A stretch of 29,375 nucleotides of DNA, from contig DATHGT010000322.1 of NCBI GenBank assembly GCA_035317605.1, forward strand, positions 1-29,375, read 5' to 3'. The notes beneath the pieces were generated by a model. It had not been told where the DNA came from. It ran no database searches and was given only the letters and a program-made list of their open reading frames with translations. Numbering within the stretch: the first letter of the stretch is position 1; each line of letters starts with the position of its first letter. A program made the translations under genes and the position numbers. The stretch is from DATHGT01 sp035317605 (GTDB lineage Bacteria; Methylomirabilota; Methylomirabilia; Rokubacteriales; CSP1-6). Shown here piece after piece: positions 1-7,924 of this stretch.

Positions 1-281
1 GCCGCCTGGCGATGACCGCGATGCCGGCGGTAGTTCTTTCGCCGCTTGAACTTCACGACCGAGACCTTCTTGCCGCGGCCCTGGGCCACGACCTCGCCCG
101 AGACCTTGGCCGAGCGTAGCCGGTCGGCGCCGGCGATCACCTCGTCGTCGCGGGTGACGAGCACGACCGAGGTGAACGCAATGGACTCACCCGGCTCCCC
201 GGCGAGCTTCTCCACCGAGATGACCTGTCCGGGTGTCACGCGGTACTGCTTACCACCGGTCGCGATGATCGCTGCTTCCAT
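1..281 (-). CDS. rplU: 50S ribosomal protein L21, 5' part
   Basis: Encodes the N-terminal 93 residues of ribosomal protein L21, a 23S rRNA-binding protein of the large subunit; the gene runs off the left edge. The translation contains the family hallmark ATGGKQYRV near the N-terminus, followed by the G-D/E-x-V-x-V type core and the basic stretch KFKRRKNYRRHRGHRQ typical of the L21 C-terminal third. The ATG at 281 is preceded by an AAAGGTGAG Shine-Dalgarno-like stretch about 6 bases upstream. In most bacteria rplU is followed by rpmA (L27), which would lie outside the window. The gene lies 90 bases downstream of the sigma factor gene on the same strand and probably has its own promoter. Confidence 0.95.
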   Translation of the reverse strand, partial: MEAAIIATGGKQYRVTPGQVISVEKLAGEPGESIAFTSVVLVTRDDEVIAGADRLRSAKVSGEVVAQGRGKKVSVVKFKRRKNYRRHRGHRQA

Positions 282-323
282 GCACGCTCACCTTTCAAGA
301 ACCGTGATTCGCGGTAAGGACTG

Positions 324-353
324 ATCTGACCACAGGAGCGTGGCCGGAGTCAA
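324..353 (-). promoter_or_regulatory. Possible promoter of rplU
   Basis: On the minus strand TTGACT (348-353) is a good -35 match, followed after 18 bases by TCAGAT (324-329), a weak -10. It would place the transcript start about 35 bases upstream of the rplU ATG. The -10 matches the consensus at only three of six positions, so this is tentative. Confidence 0.35.
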
Positions 354-371
354 TCGAGGGCGCCCACCGTG

Positions 372-980
372 TCACGCGGTCTGCATGTAGTCCGACAGGC
401 GCTTGCGCAGGTAGAGGCGCGAGCGGTGGATGCGCGACTTCACCGCGGGCAGGCTGATCCCGAGGGCCTCGGCCACGTCCGGGTTGGGCATGCCCTCGAC
501 GTCGTGGAGCACGAGGGCGGCCCGATACTCGGGCGGCAGCTCGGCGATGGCGGTGTCGAGAATCTCGCGCAGCTCGCCGTTGAGCGCTTGCTCCTCGACG
601 CGGGGCGACCAGTCGTCCATCGGCTCGAAGTGCACGCCCCCGTCGTCGAGGGCGGGCAGCACGTCGGCGATGGCAATCTCCCGCGCCTTCGCCTTGCGGA
701 CCCGCAGCTTCATGTAGGCCGCGTTGGCGGCGATCCGGTAGAGCCAGCTGCCGAACGCGGAGTCGCCCTTGAACGTCCCGATCTTCCGCCCCGCCGTCCA
801 CAGCGCGTCCTGCGTCGCCTCCTCCGCATCCTCCTTGGAGCCGGTGATGCGAAAGGTGAGGCGATAGACGCGGTCGGCGTACGTCTCGACGAGCTGCTCC
901 ATCGCGCTGGGCTCGCCCCGTCGCAGGGCGTCGAGCAGCGCGGCGTCGCGGTCCACGCGGGTGCCGCTCTCGGTCGTCAT
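372..980 (-). CDS. ECF-type RNA polymerase sigma factor (sigma-70 family)
   Basis: A 202-residue group 4 (extracytoplasmic function) sigma factor that would direct RNA polymerase to a specific promoter set. Region 2 covers about residues 15-95, with the helix EQLVETYADRVYRLTFRITG, the core-binding segment SKEDAEEATQDALW and the -10-recognising SAFGSWLYRIAANAA. Region 4 covers about residues 140-195, with LPPEYRAALVLHDVEG and the helix-turn-helix NPDVAEALGISLPAVKSRIHRSR that reads the -35 element. The ATG at 980 overlaps the stop codon of the upstream TetR gene (ATGA), so the two are translationally coupled. No anti-sigma factor gene is next to it, which is unusual since many ECF genes are paired with one; control may come from the TetR repressor. 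Targets are unknown. Confidence 0.93.
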   Translation of the reverse strand: MTTESGTRVDRDAALLDALRRGEPSAMEQLVETYADRVYRLTFRITGSKEDAEEATQDALWTAGRKIGTFKGDSAFGSWLYRIAANAAYMKLRVRKAKAREIAIADVLPALDDGGVHFEPMDDWSPRVEEQALNGELREILDTAIAELPPEYRAALVLHDVEGMPNPDVAEALGISLPAVKSRIHRSRLYLRKRLSDYMQTA

Positions 981-1618
981 GCGGACGCGACCTCGTAGAG
1001 CGTGAGATAGCGCTTCAGCTCCTCCACGCACCGCTCCATGACCGCGATGTCCTTGGTGAGCTTGGTCACGAGGATCGCGCCCTCGAGCGAGGCGACCAGG
1101 AACTGCGCCACCGCATCGGGCCGGCAGTCGGACCGGACGCTGCCCGCGGCCTGAGACTGCTCGAGGGCCGACATGAGCCGCTCCCGCCACGCCGAGAACA
1201 CCCCGGACAGTCGCGCCCGGAACCCTTCGTGGACGTCCGACAGCTCGGACGCCAGATTGCCCAGCGCGCACCCGCCCACACAGTTACGTTCACGCTGGGC
1301 CGCGAGCACCCGGTCGAGAAAGCATCGGATCTGCGTCAGCCGCGGCGTCGAGGTTTCAGAGAAGCAGGGTTCGAGCGTGCGCTCGAGGAACGCCGAGACG
1401 ACCTGGTCCAGGATCGCGTAGCCCAGGTCTTCCTTGCTCTTGAAGTGGTAGTAAAAATTACCCTTTCCGACTCCGCTCTCCCGTAAGACATCGTCCAGCG
1501 TGGTGGCCTGATAGCCCTTCAGGTGCATGAGCTCCGTCGCCGCCTGGAGGATCGCCTCCCGCGTCTGGCGTCCGTCCCGGGGTCGTACGGTTTGTGGCGG
1601 ACTCGTGCCGTGGCTCAT
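977..1618 (-). CDS. TetR/AcrR-family transcriptional repressor
   Basis: A 213-residue TetR-family regulator. The N-terminal helix-turn-helix domain (about residues 18-70) contains ILQAATELMHLKGYQATTL, then GVGKGNFYYHFKSKEDLG, the family signature. The C-terminal ligand-binding domain includes ERNCVGGCALGNLASELSD, a cysteine-containing motif common in one large TetR subgroup. The ATG at 1618 is preferred over a GTG at 1642, because the latter would put a perfect palindromic operator inside the coding sequence and upstream of the likely transcript start. The stop overlaps the ATG of the ECF sigma gene by the ATGA arrangement. The palindrome just upstream suggests autorepression, so the effector ligand would control sigma factor synthesis as well. 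The ligand cannot be inferred. Confidence 0.93.
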   Translation of the reverse strand: MSHGTSPPQTVRPRDGRQTREAILQAATELMHLKGYQATTLDDVLRESGVGKGNFYYHFKSKEDLGYAILDQVVSAFLERTLEPCFSETSTPRLTQIRCFLDRVLAAQRERNCVGGCALGNLASELSDVHEGFRARLSGVFSAWRERLMSALEQSQAAGSVRSDCRPDAVAQFLVASLEGAILVTKLTKDIAVMERCVEELKRYLTLYEVASA

Positions 1619-1622
1619 CTCT

Positions 1623-1640
1623 GTACCAACCAGTTGGTAC
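1623..1640. promoter_or_regulatory. Palindromic operator upstream of the tetR-sigma pair
   Basis: GTACCAAC-CA-GTTGGTAC is a perfect 8+8 inverted repeat with a 2-base centre. It sits immediately after the predicted -10 box and covers the expected transcription start, 5 bases upstream of the tetR ATG. Size, symmetry and location are those of an autoregulatory TetR-family operator. Binding by this regulator is inferred. Confidence 0.75.
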
Positions 1641-1670
1641 ACTCTAACCGAGCGAAACGCGGTGCGTCAA
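1641..1670 (-). promoter_or_regulatory. Promoter of the tetR-ECF sigma operon
   Basis: On the minus strand TTGACG (1665-1670, five of six consensus bases) is followed after 18 bases by TAGAGT (1641-1646, four of six). The 8+8 palindrome begins directly downstream of the -10, so a bound repressor would block open-complex formation. The promoter lies in the 66-base gap after nuoN. Confidence 0.6.
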
Positions 1671-1684
1671 TACCTCGTGCAACC

Positions 1685-3094
1685 CTAGAACAGCGGTGCG
1701 GCGACGCGGAGGGCGGCCATGACGATCGGCTTGGGCCAGACGCCGAAGACCACGATCCCGAGCACGCACAGAAGGACGGACACGGCCAGTGCCGCGTCGA
1801 CGGGAACGCGGCCCGTCTTCTCGGGCGCCTCGATGTACATCTTCCGGGCGATCAGCAGGTAGTAGAAGAGCGCGACGACCGTGAGGATCGCGCCCACGAG
1901 CACGAGCCAGTAGAGTCCGCGCTGGGCGGCGGCCCAGAAGACCCAGAGCTTGGCCCAGAAGCCGGCGACGAACGGGATGCCGCCCAGCGAGAGCAGGAAC
2001 AGCAGCATGGCCAGCGCGAGCAGCGGCGAGCGCTGGGCCAGGCCACGGAACGCCGAGACGTTCTCCGACTTCTCGGACCGCGCGACCGCCTCGACCACCA
2101 GGAACGCGCCCATGTTGCCGAAGACGTACGCGACCAGATAGAACAACACCATCGCGACGCCGGACGCGGAGGTGGCGGCGAGCCCGACCAGCATGTAACC
2201 GATGTGAGCGATCCCCGAGTACGCGAGCAGCCGCTTGGTGTTCTGCTGGGGCAGGGCCATCAGGTTGCCGCCGACGATCGTCAGCGTGGCCAGCCCCGCG
2301 GCCATCGGACCCCAGGTGACCGCGTCCGGTCCCAACCCCTCGAAGTAGACGCGGAACAGCGCCACGAACCCCGCGGCCTTCGGGGCCACGCTGAGCCACG
2401 CCACGAAGGGCGTGCTGGCGGCCTCGTAGGTATCGGGCACCCACATGTGGAACGGGAAGGCCGCGATCTTGAAGCCGAAGCCGACGAACGTCGCGACCAG
2501 GCCGAGCACGAGCCACGCGTCGCCCGCCGCGAACGCCTTGGCGACCCCCGCGAGCTGGGTCGTGCGCGCCGCGCCGTACACGAACGAGAGCCCGTAGGCC
2601 ATCACCGCCGAGGAGACGCTGCCGACCAGGAAAAACTTCAGCGCGGCCTCCACCGCCGCCGCGTCGCGCTTTCTGAATCCCGACAGCACGTAGAGCGGGA
2701 GCGACATCAGCTCGAAGGCGACGAAGAGCAGGATCAGGTCGCGCGCGGAGGCCAGCACCAGCATGCCGAGCAGCGAGGCGAGCACCAGCAGGTGGTACTC
2801 CCCCGCCCGTCGCCTGAACGCGGCCTCCGACGGTGACACCCCGCCGAGCAATCCGATGAACGTCGCCACCAGGAACAGTCGCTTGGCGAAGATGGCGAGC
2901 CCGTCCAGCACGAACGCCCCCGACAGTCGCGGCGCCGTGGGCGCCAGCGCCATCGACAGCACGATCAGCGCGAGAACGCCGGCCGTCGCCAGCCAGCCCA
3001 GCCAGCGGCGATCGTCACCGCGGGCGAACAGACCGGCCACGAACACCACCAGCATCAAGACACCGAGACCGGCCTCGAGCGTGAAGGCGCTCAC
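1685..3094 (-). CDS. nuoN: NADH-quinone oxidoreductase subunit N
   Basis: A 469-residue membrane subunit of complex I, one of the three Mrp-antiporter-like proton-pumping subunits of the membrane arm. It shows multiple hydrophobic helices and the conserved FELMSLPLYVLSGF (glutamate in the proton channel helix) and FPFHMWVPDTYEAASTPFVAW followed by SVAPKAAGF, the helix with the key lysine. Length is normal (about 450-500). The GTG start at 3094 overlaps the nuoM stop as GTGA, so it is translationally coupled and last in the operon; the Shine-Dalgarno is weak. Downstream is the separately promoted tetR-sigma pair on the same strand. Confidence 0.96.
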   Translation of the reverse strand: MSAFTLEAGLGVLMLVVFVAGLFARGDDRRWLGWLATAGVLALIVLSMALAPTAPRLSGAFVLDGLAIFAKRLFLVATFIGLLGGVSPSEAAFRRRAGEYHLLVLASLLGMLVLASARDLILLFVAFELMSLPLYVLSGFRKRDAAAVEAALKFFLVGSVSSAVMAYGLSFVYGAARTTQLAGVAKAFAAGDAWLVLGLVATFVGFGFKIAAFPFHMWVPDTYEAASTPFVAWLSVAPKAAGFVALFRVYFEGLGPDAVTWGPMAAGLATLTIVGGNLMALPQQNTKRLLAYSGIAHIGYMLVGLAATSASGVAMVLFYLVAYVFGNMGAFLVVEAVARSEKSENVSAFRGLAQRSPLLALAMLLFLLSLGGIPFVAGFWAKLWVFWAAAQRGLYWLVLVGAILTVVALFYYLLIARKMYIEAPEKTGRVPVDAALAVSVLLCVLGIVVFGVWPKPIVMAALRVAAPLF

Positions 3095-4620
3095 GGCCCG
3101 ACGATCCGCACGAGCAACGGCACGGTGGCGGTGTCCACGGGGGCGATGGCGAGGCCGGGGATCATGCCGAAGATGACCAGCACCGCCACCAGGATCACCA
3201 GCGCGACCCACTCCGGTCCCCGCGCGTCCTCGAGATGCGTGAAGTGCGGCGAGGGCGGGCCCCAGAAGATCTGCCGGGTCACGCGCAGCACGTAGATCGC
3301 GGTGAGGAACGTCCCCACCACCGCCGGGACGAGCCACCACGCGTGCGCGGAGGTCCACGCGCCCATGAACGTGAGCAGCTCGGCCACGAACCCCGCGGTG
3401 GCGGGCAGCCCGAGCGACGAGAGGCCGCCGATCGTGAAGGCCGTCGCGATGCCCGGCATCACGCGCCCGAACCCGCCCATCTTGAAGATCTCGCGCGAGT
3501 GCGCCTTCTCGTAGACGAGGCCGACCAGCGCGAAGAAGAGGCCGGTCATGATCCCGTGCGCGAACATCTGGAAGACCGCGCCGTTGAGGCCGGCCTCGGT
3601 GAGGGTGGCCGCCCCCAGCATCACCAGGCCCATGTGGGAGACCGACGAGTAGGCGATCACGTACTTGAGGTCGACCTGGGCCATCGCCGACAAGGCACCG
3701 TAGACGACGTTGATGCACGCGATGCCGCCGACTAACCAGGCGAGATCGGCCGCCCCCTCCGGCAAGAGGCCCATCCCGAGCCGGACCACGCCATAGGCGC
3801 CGAGCTTCATGAGCACGCCCGCGTGGAGCATGGAGACCGCGGTGGGCGCCGCCGCGTGACCGTCGGGCGACCACGTGTGGAGCGGCCAGATGCCGGCCAG
3901 GATGCCGAAGCCCACGTAGAAGGCGAAGAACACCCAGCGCTGCACGGTGGGATCGAACGTCGCCGCCTCGAAGTCGAGGAACGAGAACGACGAGCTGCCG
4001 GACACCACGTAGAGCGCGAAGATCCCCACCAGGATGAACGCGGACCCGAACAGCAGGTACAGGGTCAGCTTCATCGCCGCGTATTCTTTGGTGCCCACTC
4101 CGGTGCTCCGGTAGGCCCAGGCGAAGATGCCGCGCGGCCGCACCTCGCCCGTCGAGCCCCAGATGCCGATCAGCAAGTACATGGGCAGCACGGCCAGCTC
4201 GTAGAACAGGAAGAACACGAACAGATCGAGCGACACGAACACGCCGTAGACGCCGGTGACGAGGGCCAGCAGCAGCGCGTAGAACTCCTGGCTGCGCGAG
4301 GCCACCGTCCACGACGCGAACACCCCGGCGAAGATGATGATCGAGGTCAGGAGCACCATGAGCAGGCTGATCCCGTCGACTCCAACCTCATAATTGATAC
4401 CGAGCGGCGGGACCAGCGGCAGCTTCTCGTAGAACTGAAAGCCCGCGGCCTCGCGGTCGTAGGCGACGTAGATGACGAGGGAGAGCACGACGGACACGGC
4501 CGTGCTCGCCGCGGCGATGACCCGCACGGCCAAGGGATGGTGCCGGGCCAGGAACATGATGGCCACGGCGCCCAGGAACGGCGCCCACGTGATGATCGAC
4601 AGCACCGGCACGCCGGTCAT
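3091..4620 (-). CDS. nuoM: NADH-quinone oxidoreductase subunit M
   Basis: A 509-residue antiporter-like subunit of the complex I membrane arm. It has the conserved channel glutamate in FLFYELAVLPMYLLIGIWG, the central lysine helix near LHTWSPDGHAAAPTAVSMLHAG followed by VLMKLGAYG, and the SVSHMGLVMLG segment. About 14 transmembrane helices are expected. The ATG at 4620 overlaps the nuoL stop (ATGA) and is preceded by a GGTGG stretch. Its own stop overlaps the nuoN GTG. No missing residues or frameshift were seen. Confidence 0.97.
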   Translation of the reverse strand: MTGVPVLSIITWAPFLGAVAIMFLARHHPLAVRVIAAASTAVSVVLSLVIYVAYDREAAGFQFYEKLPLVPPLGINYEVGVDGISLLMVLLTSIIIFAGVFASWTVASRSQEFYALLLALVTGVYGVFVSLDLFVFFLFYELAVLPMYLLIGIWGSTGEVRPRGIFAWAYRSTGVGTKEYAAMKLTLYLLFGSAFILVGIFALYVVSGSSSFSFLDFEAATFDPTVQRWVFFAFYVGFGILAGIWPLHTWSPDGHAAAPTAVSMLHAGVLMKLGAYGVVRLGMGLLPEGAADLAWLVGGIACINVVYGALSAMAQVDLKYVIAYSSVSHMGLVMLGAATLTEAGLNGAVFQMFAHGIMTGLFFALVGLVYEKAHSREIFKMGGFGRVMPGIATAFTIGGLSSLGLPATAGFVAELLTFMGAWTSAHAWWLVPAVVGTFLTAIYVLRVTRQIFWGPPSPHFTHLEDARGPEWVALVILVAVLVIFGMIPGLAIAPVDTATVPLLVRIVGP

Positions 4621-6431
4621 CGCCACCACCACTGGACCCACACGAACAGGAGCAGCGTGCCGAAGGCCATGCCGTAGACGTAGTCTTGCGGTTGGCCGCT
4701 CTGGATCCGGCGGAGCTGATCGCCACCTTTCAGCGTCCACGCGCTCAGCACGTTGAGCACGCCGTCGACGATGTAGCGGTCGACCCAGCCGATGAGGCGT
4801 GAGAAGCCGAGGATGAAGGCCCGGTACAGCCCCACGTAGAGGGCGTCGAGTCCGTAGCGCCGGCGGGCCATGAAGTCGATGGGGCGGAAGAGCGCGACCA
4901 GACGATCGGCGCTCACGATCCCCCGCTGATACGTCGCCCAGGCCAGCGCGATGCCGCCGGCCGCGAGGGCCAGCGAGAGCGGAGCGAGCCAGCCCGGACC
5001 GTGGTGCGCACTGCCGCGCAGCGCCAGGAGAATGCCCACGCCCACCGTGGCCAGGGCGAGGACCCACAGCGGTATCGCCATCAGCGCGGGCGGGTCGTGC
5101 GGATGGTCCGCCGCCGCGTGGGGTCGGCCGAAGAACGCGATGAACACCACGCGGAACATGTAGAACGCGGTCAGGAACGCGGTGAGCAGGAGCATCAGGA
5201 AGGGGACGAGCATCTCCCCTTCCCACACGCCGCCGAGCACGGCCTCCTTCGAGAAGAAGCCCGCCAGCGGCCACACGCCGGACAGCGCGAGTGTCCCGAT
5301 GAGAAACACGATGCCCGTCTGCGGCATCGCCCGCCACAGTCCGCCCATGCGGAAGATGTCGTTGGTCCCGACCGCGTGGATCAGGGCGCCGGCCCCGAGG
5401 AAGAGCAGCGCTTTGAAGAGCCCGTGCGTGAGCAGGTGGAAGAATCCCGCGCTCGCGGCCATCGCCCCCGCCGCCGCCATCATGTAGCCGAGCTGCGAGA
5501 CCGTGGAGTACGCGAGCACGCGCTTGATGTCGTTCTCCACGCACGCCATCGTCGCCGCCAGCAGCGCGGTGCCGGCGCCGACCCAGCCGATCAACGCCAG
5601 GACGTCCGGCGTGAGCGCGAAGAGTGGCTGAGCGCGAGTGACCAGGAACACGCCCGCCGTCACCATGGTGGCCGCGTGAATGAGCGCGGACACCGGCGTC
5701 GGCCCTTCCATCGCGTCGGGCAGCCAGACGTGGAGCGGGAACTGGGCGGATTTACCGACCGCGCCCAGATAGATCAGGAACATCACCAGCCCGAGACCTT
5801 CCGCGGGCAGCGTGCCCTGGCGCGCCATGCCGAAGAGCGTCCCGAAGTGGAAGGTGCCGGTGGCCGACCACAGCATCACGATGCCCGCGACGAACCCGAG
5901 GTCGCCGAGCTTGGTGATCCAGAAGGCCTTGAGGGCCGCGCGCGCCGCCGACGGCCGGTCGTACCAGAACCCGATCAGCAGATACGAGCAGAGTCCCACC
6001 AGCTCCCAGAACACGAACATCTGGACGAAGCTCGGGGCCAGCACGAGGCCCAGCATCGAGAACGCGAACAGCGACTGGTACGCGTAGTAGCGGCCGAGGG
6101 CCGGCGCGGTCTCGTCGTGGAGATACGCCAGCGAGTACACCTGCACGAGCAGCGAGACCAGCGTGATCAGCACCAGCATCGCGATCGTCAGGTCGTCGAC
6201 GAGGACGCCGACCGTCGCCATCGGTCCCCCGTCGGCGGGAATCCACGACCACGACGCCTCCATCCGTCCGTGGCTCGCGAGCAGGGTGAGGGCGAGCACG
6301 AAGGCCGCGGCGATCGCCACGATGCTGAGCAGGCCCGCCGGCCGCCCGGAGCGGCGCAGCGGCCGCACGAGGGCCAGGACGAGGAACGACGCGAACGGCA
6401 GACCGAGAATCGCGACGGCGGAGGCGGTCAT
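4617..6431 (-). CDS. nuoL: NADH-quinone oxidoreductase subunit L
   Basis: A 604-residue distal antiporter-like subunit of complex I, which also carries the long lateral helix along the membrane arm. Conserved pieces include FVFWELVGLCSYLLIGFWYD (channel glutamate), PLHVWLPDAMEGPTPVSALIHAATMVTAG, the KRVLAYSTVSQLGYMM helix and PLAGFFSKEAVL. Length is slightly below E. coli NuoL (613) but within the family range. The C-terminal part includes the amphipathic segment ending DYVYGMAFGTLLLFVWVQWWW. It begins 4 bases after the nuoK stop with AGAGG upstream, and its stop overlaps the nuoM ATG. Confidence 0.97.
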   Translation of the reverse strand: MTASAVAILGLPFASFLVLALVRPLRRSGRPAGLLSIVAIAAAFVLALTLLASHGRMEASWSWIPADGGPMATVGVLVDDLTIAMLVLITLVSLLVQVYSLAYLHDETAPALGRYYAYQSLFAFSMLGLVLAPSFVQMFVFWELVGLCSYLLIGFWYDRPSAARAALKAFWITKLGDLGFVAGIVMLWSATGTFHFGTLFGMARQGTLPAEGLGLVMFLIYLGAVGKSAQFPLHVWLPDAMEGPTPVSALIHAATMVTAGVFLVTRAQPLFALTPDVLALIGWVGAGTALLAATMACVENDIKRVLAYSTVSQLGYMMAAAGAMAASAGFFHLLTHGLFKALLFLGAGALIHAVGTNDIFRMGGLWRAMPQTGIVFLIGTLALSGVWPLAGFFSKEAVLGGVWEGEMLVPFLMLLLTAFLTAFYMFRVVFIAFFGRPHAAADHPHDPPALMAIPLWVLALATVGVGILLALRGSAHHGPGWLAPLSLALAAGGIALAWATYQRGIVSADRLVALFRPIDFMARRRYGLDALYVGLYRAFILGFSRLIGWVDRYIVDGVLNVLSAWTLKGGDQLRRIQSGQPQDYVYGMAFGTLLLFVWVQWWWR

Positions 6432-6435
6432 CGGC

Positions 6436-6735
6436 TCAGCCTCTGAGCAGGGTCAGGTGGTCGGCGTCGATCGTGCGCCGCACCCTGAAGATCACGATCA
6501 CGATGGCCAGGCCGAGACCGACCTCGGCCACGGTGATGGCGATCGTGAAGAGCGCGAACACCAGGCCGTTGACGTCGGCGTGGAAGCGCGCAAAGGCCGC
6601 GAGGTTGATGTTGACCGCGTTGAGCATCAGCTCGATGCCGAGCAGGATGCCGACCGCGTTGCGTCGCGTGAGCACGCCGAACAGGCCGATCGCGAACACC
6701 AGCGCGGCGAGCACGAGATAGGCGGTGATCGGCAC
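6436..6735 (-). CDS. nuoK: NADH-quinone oxidoreductase subunit K
   Basis: A 99-residue, three-helix membrane subunit of complex I at the junction between the quinone site and the antiporter-like subunits. Both conserved membrane glutamates are present, in GILLGIELMLNAVNIN and in FTIAITVAEVGLGLAIVI. The start is GTG at 6735, supported by GGAGAG six bases upstream. The gene is separated from nuoJ by 104 bases, the largest gap in the operon, which holds a strong GC hairpin. Confidence 0.96.
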   Translation of the reverse strand: MPITAYLVLAALVFAIGLFGVLTRRNAVGILLGIELMLNAVNINLAAFARFHADVNGLVFALFTIAITVAEVGLGLAIVIVIFRVRRTIDADHLTLLRG

Positions 6736-6752
6736 TCTAGACTCTCCGGCAT

Positions 6753-6776
6753 GGGGGGCCTAGCCACGGGCCCCCC
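6753..6776. repeat. GC-rich hairpin between nuoJ and nuoK
   Basis: GGGGGGCC (6753-6760) and GGCCCCCC (6769-6776) form a perfect 8-bp stem with an 8-base loop in the 104-base nuoJ-nuoK gap; another CCCCCCC run follows at 6780-6786. There is no T-tract on the minus strand, so it does not look like a simple intrinsic terminator. It could be an mRNA processing or stability element, or a dispersed repeat. Confidence 0.7.
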
Positions 6777-6839
6777 AAGCCCCCCCACGCTCGTCGCGTC
6801 CCGGCAAAGCCGTGACGCTCCTCGAAATCGGTTCGCATG

Positions 6840-7334
6840 TTAGTCCTCGGTGCGGGCGAGGTAGATAGCGCCGAGCAGCGCGGCCACGAGTAGGACGGCG
6901 AGGAGCTCGAAGGGGCCCGCGAAACGGCCGACGAGCGCGGTACCGATCGCGACCGTCGTGTCGGGGACAGTTCGCGTGGACAGCGCCTCGCCCGGTCGCC
7001 GGATCAGCAGGCCCACGATCGCGGCCAGGACGGCGGCCGAGACCAGCGCGCCGTTGACGAGGTAGCGGCTGGTCTGGCTGATCCTTTCGCCGACCATGCG
7101 CTCGGTGAGCATGATCGCGAAGACCATCACCGTCACCACGCCGCCGGCGTAGAGCAAGAGCTGGACGCCGAACAGGAAGGGCGCGTCGAGGAGCAGGAAC
7201 ACGCCGCCGGTGGCCACCAGCGCGACGGCGAGGAACAGCACGGCGTGGAAGAGGTTCGGGGTGAGCACCGTCGCGAGGCTCGAGGCCAGCAGCACCACGG
7301 CCACCGCCCAGAACCCCACGGTCTCGGCCGTCAC
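6840..7334 (-). CDS. nuoJ: NADH-quinone oxidoreductase subunit J
   Basis: A 164-residue membrane subunit of complex I with five predicted helices. The third helix carries the conserved LLYAGGVVTVMVFAIML segment, preceded by FLFGVQL, the region that undergoes conformational change during coupling. The GTG at 7334 overlaps the nuoI stop (GTGA) and has GGAGAG six bases upstream, which fixes the start. It ends with TAA, followed by the hairpin-containing gap before nuoK. Length is typical of bacterial NuoJ (about 165-185). Confidence 0.95.
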   Translation of the reverse strand: MTAETVGFWAVAVVLLASSLATVLTPNLFHAVLFLAVALVATGGVFLLLDAPFLFGVQLLLYAGGVVTVMVFAIMLTERMVGERISQTSRYLVNGALVSAAVLAAIVGLLIRRPGEALSTRTVPDTTVAIGTALVGRFAGPFELLAVLLVAALLGAIYLARTED

Positions 7335-7924
7335 TCGGCGCTCTCCTTCGCTTTCCCCTCGGGCGCGACCGCGCGCCCCTCGGGCGCGGCCGCGGGCCCC
7401 TTGGCCTCGCCGCGGGCGGGCTTGGGCGGCGCCTGCATGTCGCGGAGCTTGTTGCCGGTGGCCCACGACGGCGCGAAATCGAGCCCGATCGCGTGCAGGC
7501 GGTCCTTGTCGAGCAGCATCTCGCGACGGTCGCTCGTGGCCAGGTCGAACGACTTCATCATGATGATCGCGTCGGTGGGACAGACCTGGACGCACAGCTC
7601 GCAGAACTCGCAGGCGTACAGTTCCAGCGTGAACGTCTTGGCGTAGTTCCGCTTCTCGGTCTTGAGCATCTCGACCTTGATGACCTGGGGCGGACAGATG
7701 TACTCGCACAGCCGGCAGCCGATGCAGTTCTCCTCACCGGTCTCGTGGTCGTAGGTCAGCGCGAGCACGCCGCGGAACCGGTCGGGATACGGCCGCGGCG
7801 AATCCGGATACATCACGGTCACGGGCTTGCGCCCGAGGTTCTTCAGCGTGATGCCCATGGCCCGCCCGACGGCGCGGGTGAGCTGGCTGAGATCGCCCCA
7901 GAAGCCACGCCCGTTAGTGGACAC
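7331..7924 (-). CDS. nuoI: NADH-quinone oxidoreductase subunit I (2x[4Fe-4S])
   Basis: A 197-residue peripheral-arm subunit of complex I that carries clusters N6a and N6b and passes electrons to NuoB. Two complete ferredoxin motifs are visible: CIGCRLCEYICP and CEFCELCVQVCP. The GTG at 7924 is chosen because GGAGG (complement of 7930-7934) lies five bases upstream; the gene then overlaps the end of nuoH by 11 bases. After the ferredoxin fold the last 30 or so residues are a low-complexity tail rich in Ala, Pro, Gly, Lys and Glu, not expected to be needed for cluster binding. Confidence 0.96.
   Translation of the reverse strand: MSTNGRGFWGDLSQLTRAVGRAMGITLKNLGRKPVTVMYPDSPRPYPDRFRGVLALTYDHETGEENCIGCRLCEYICPPQVIKVEMLKTEKRNYAKTFTLELYACEFCELCVQVCPTDAIIMMKSFDLATSDRREMLLDKDRLHAIGLDFAPSWATGNKLRDMQAPPKPARGEAKGPAAAPEGRAVAPEGKAKESAE

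Noticed and set aside
1523..2836. Long plus-strand frame antisense to nuoN, and similar ones over nuoM, nuoL and iorA
   Set aside because: They are rich in Arg, His, Gln, Asp and Glu without domains, lie opposite clear genes and are expected in GC-rich DNA.
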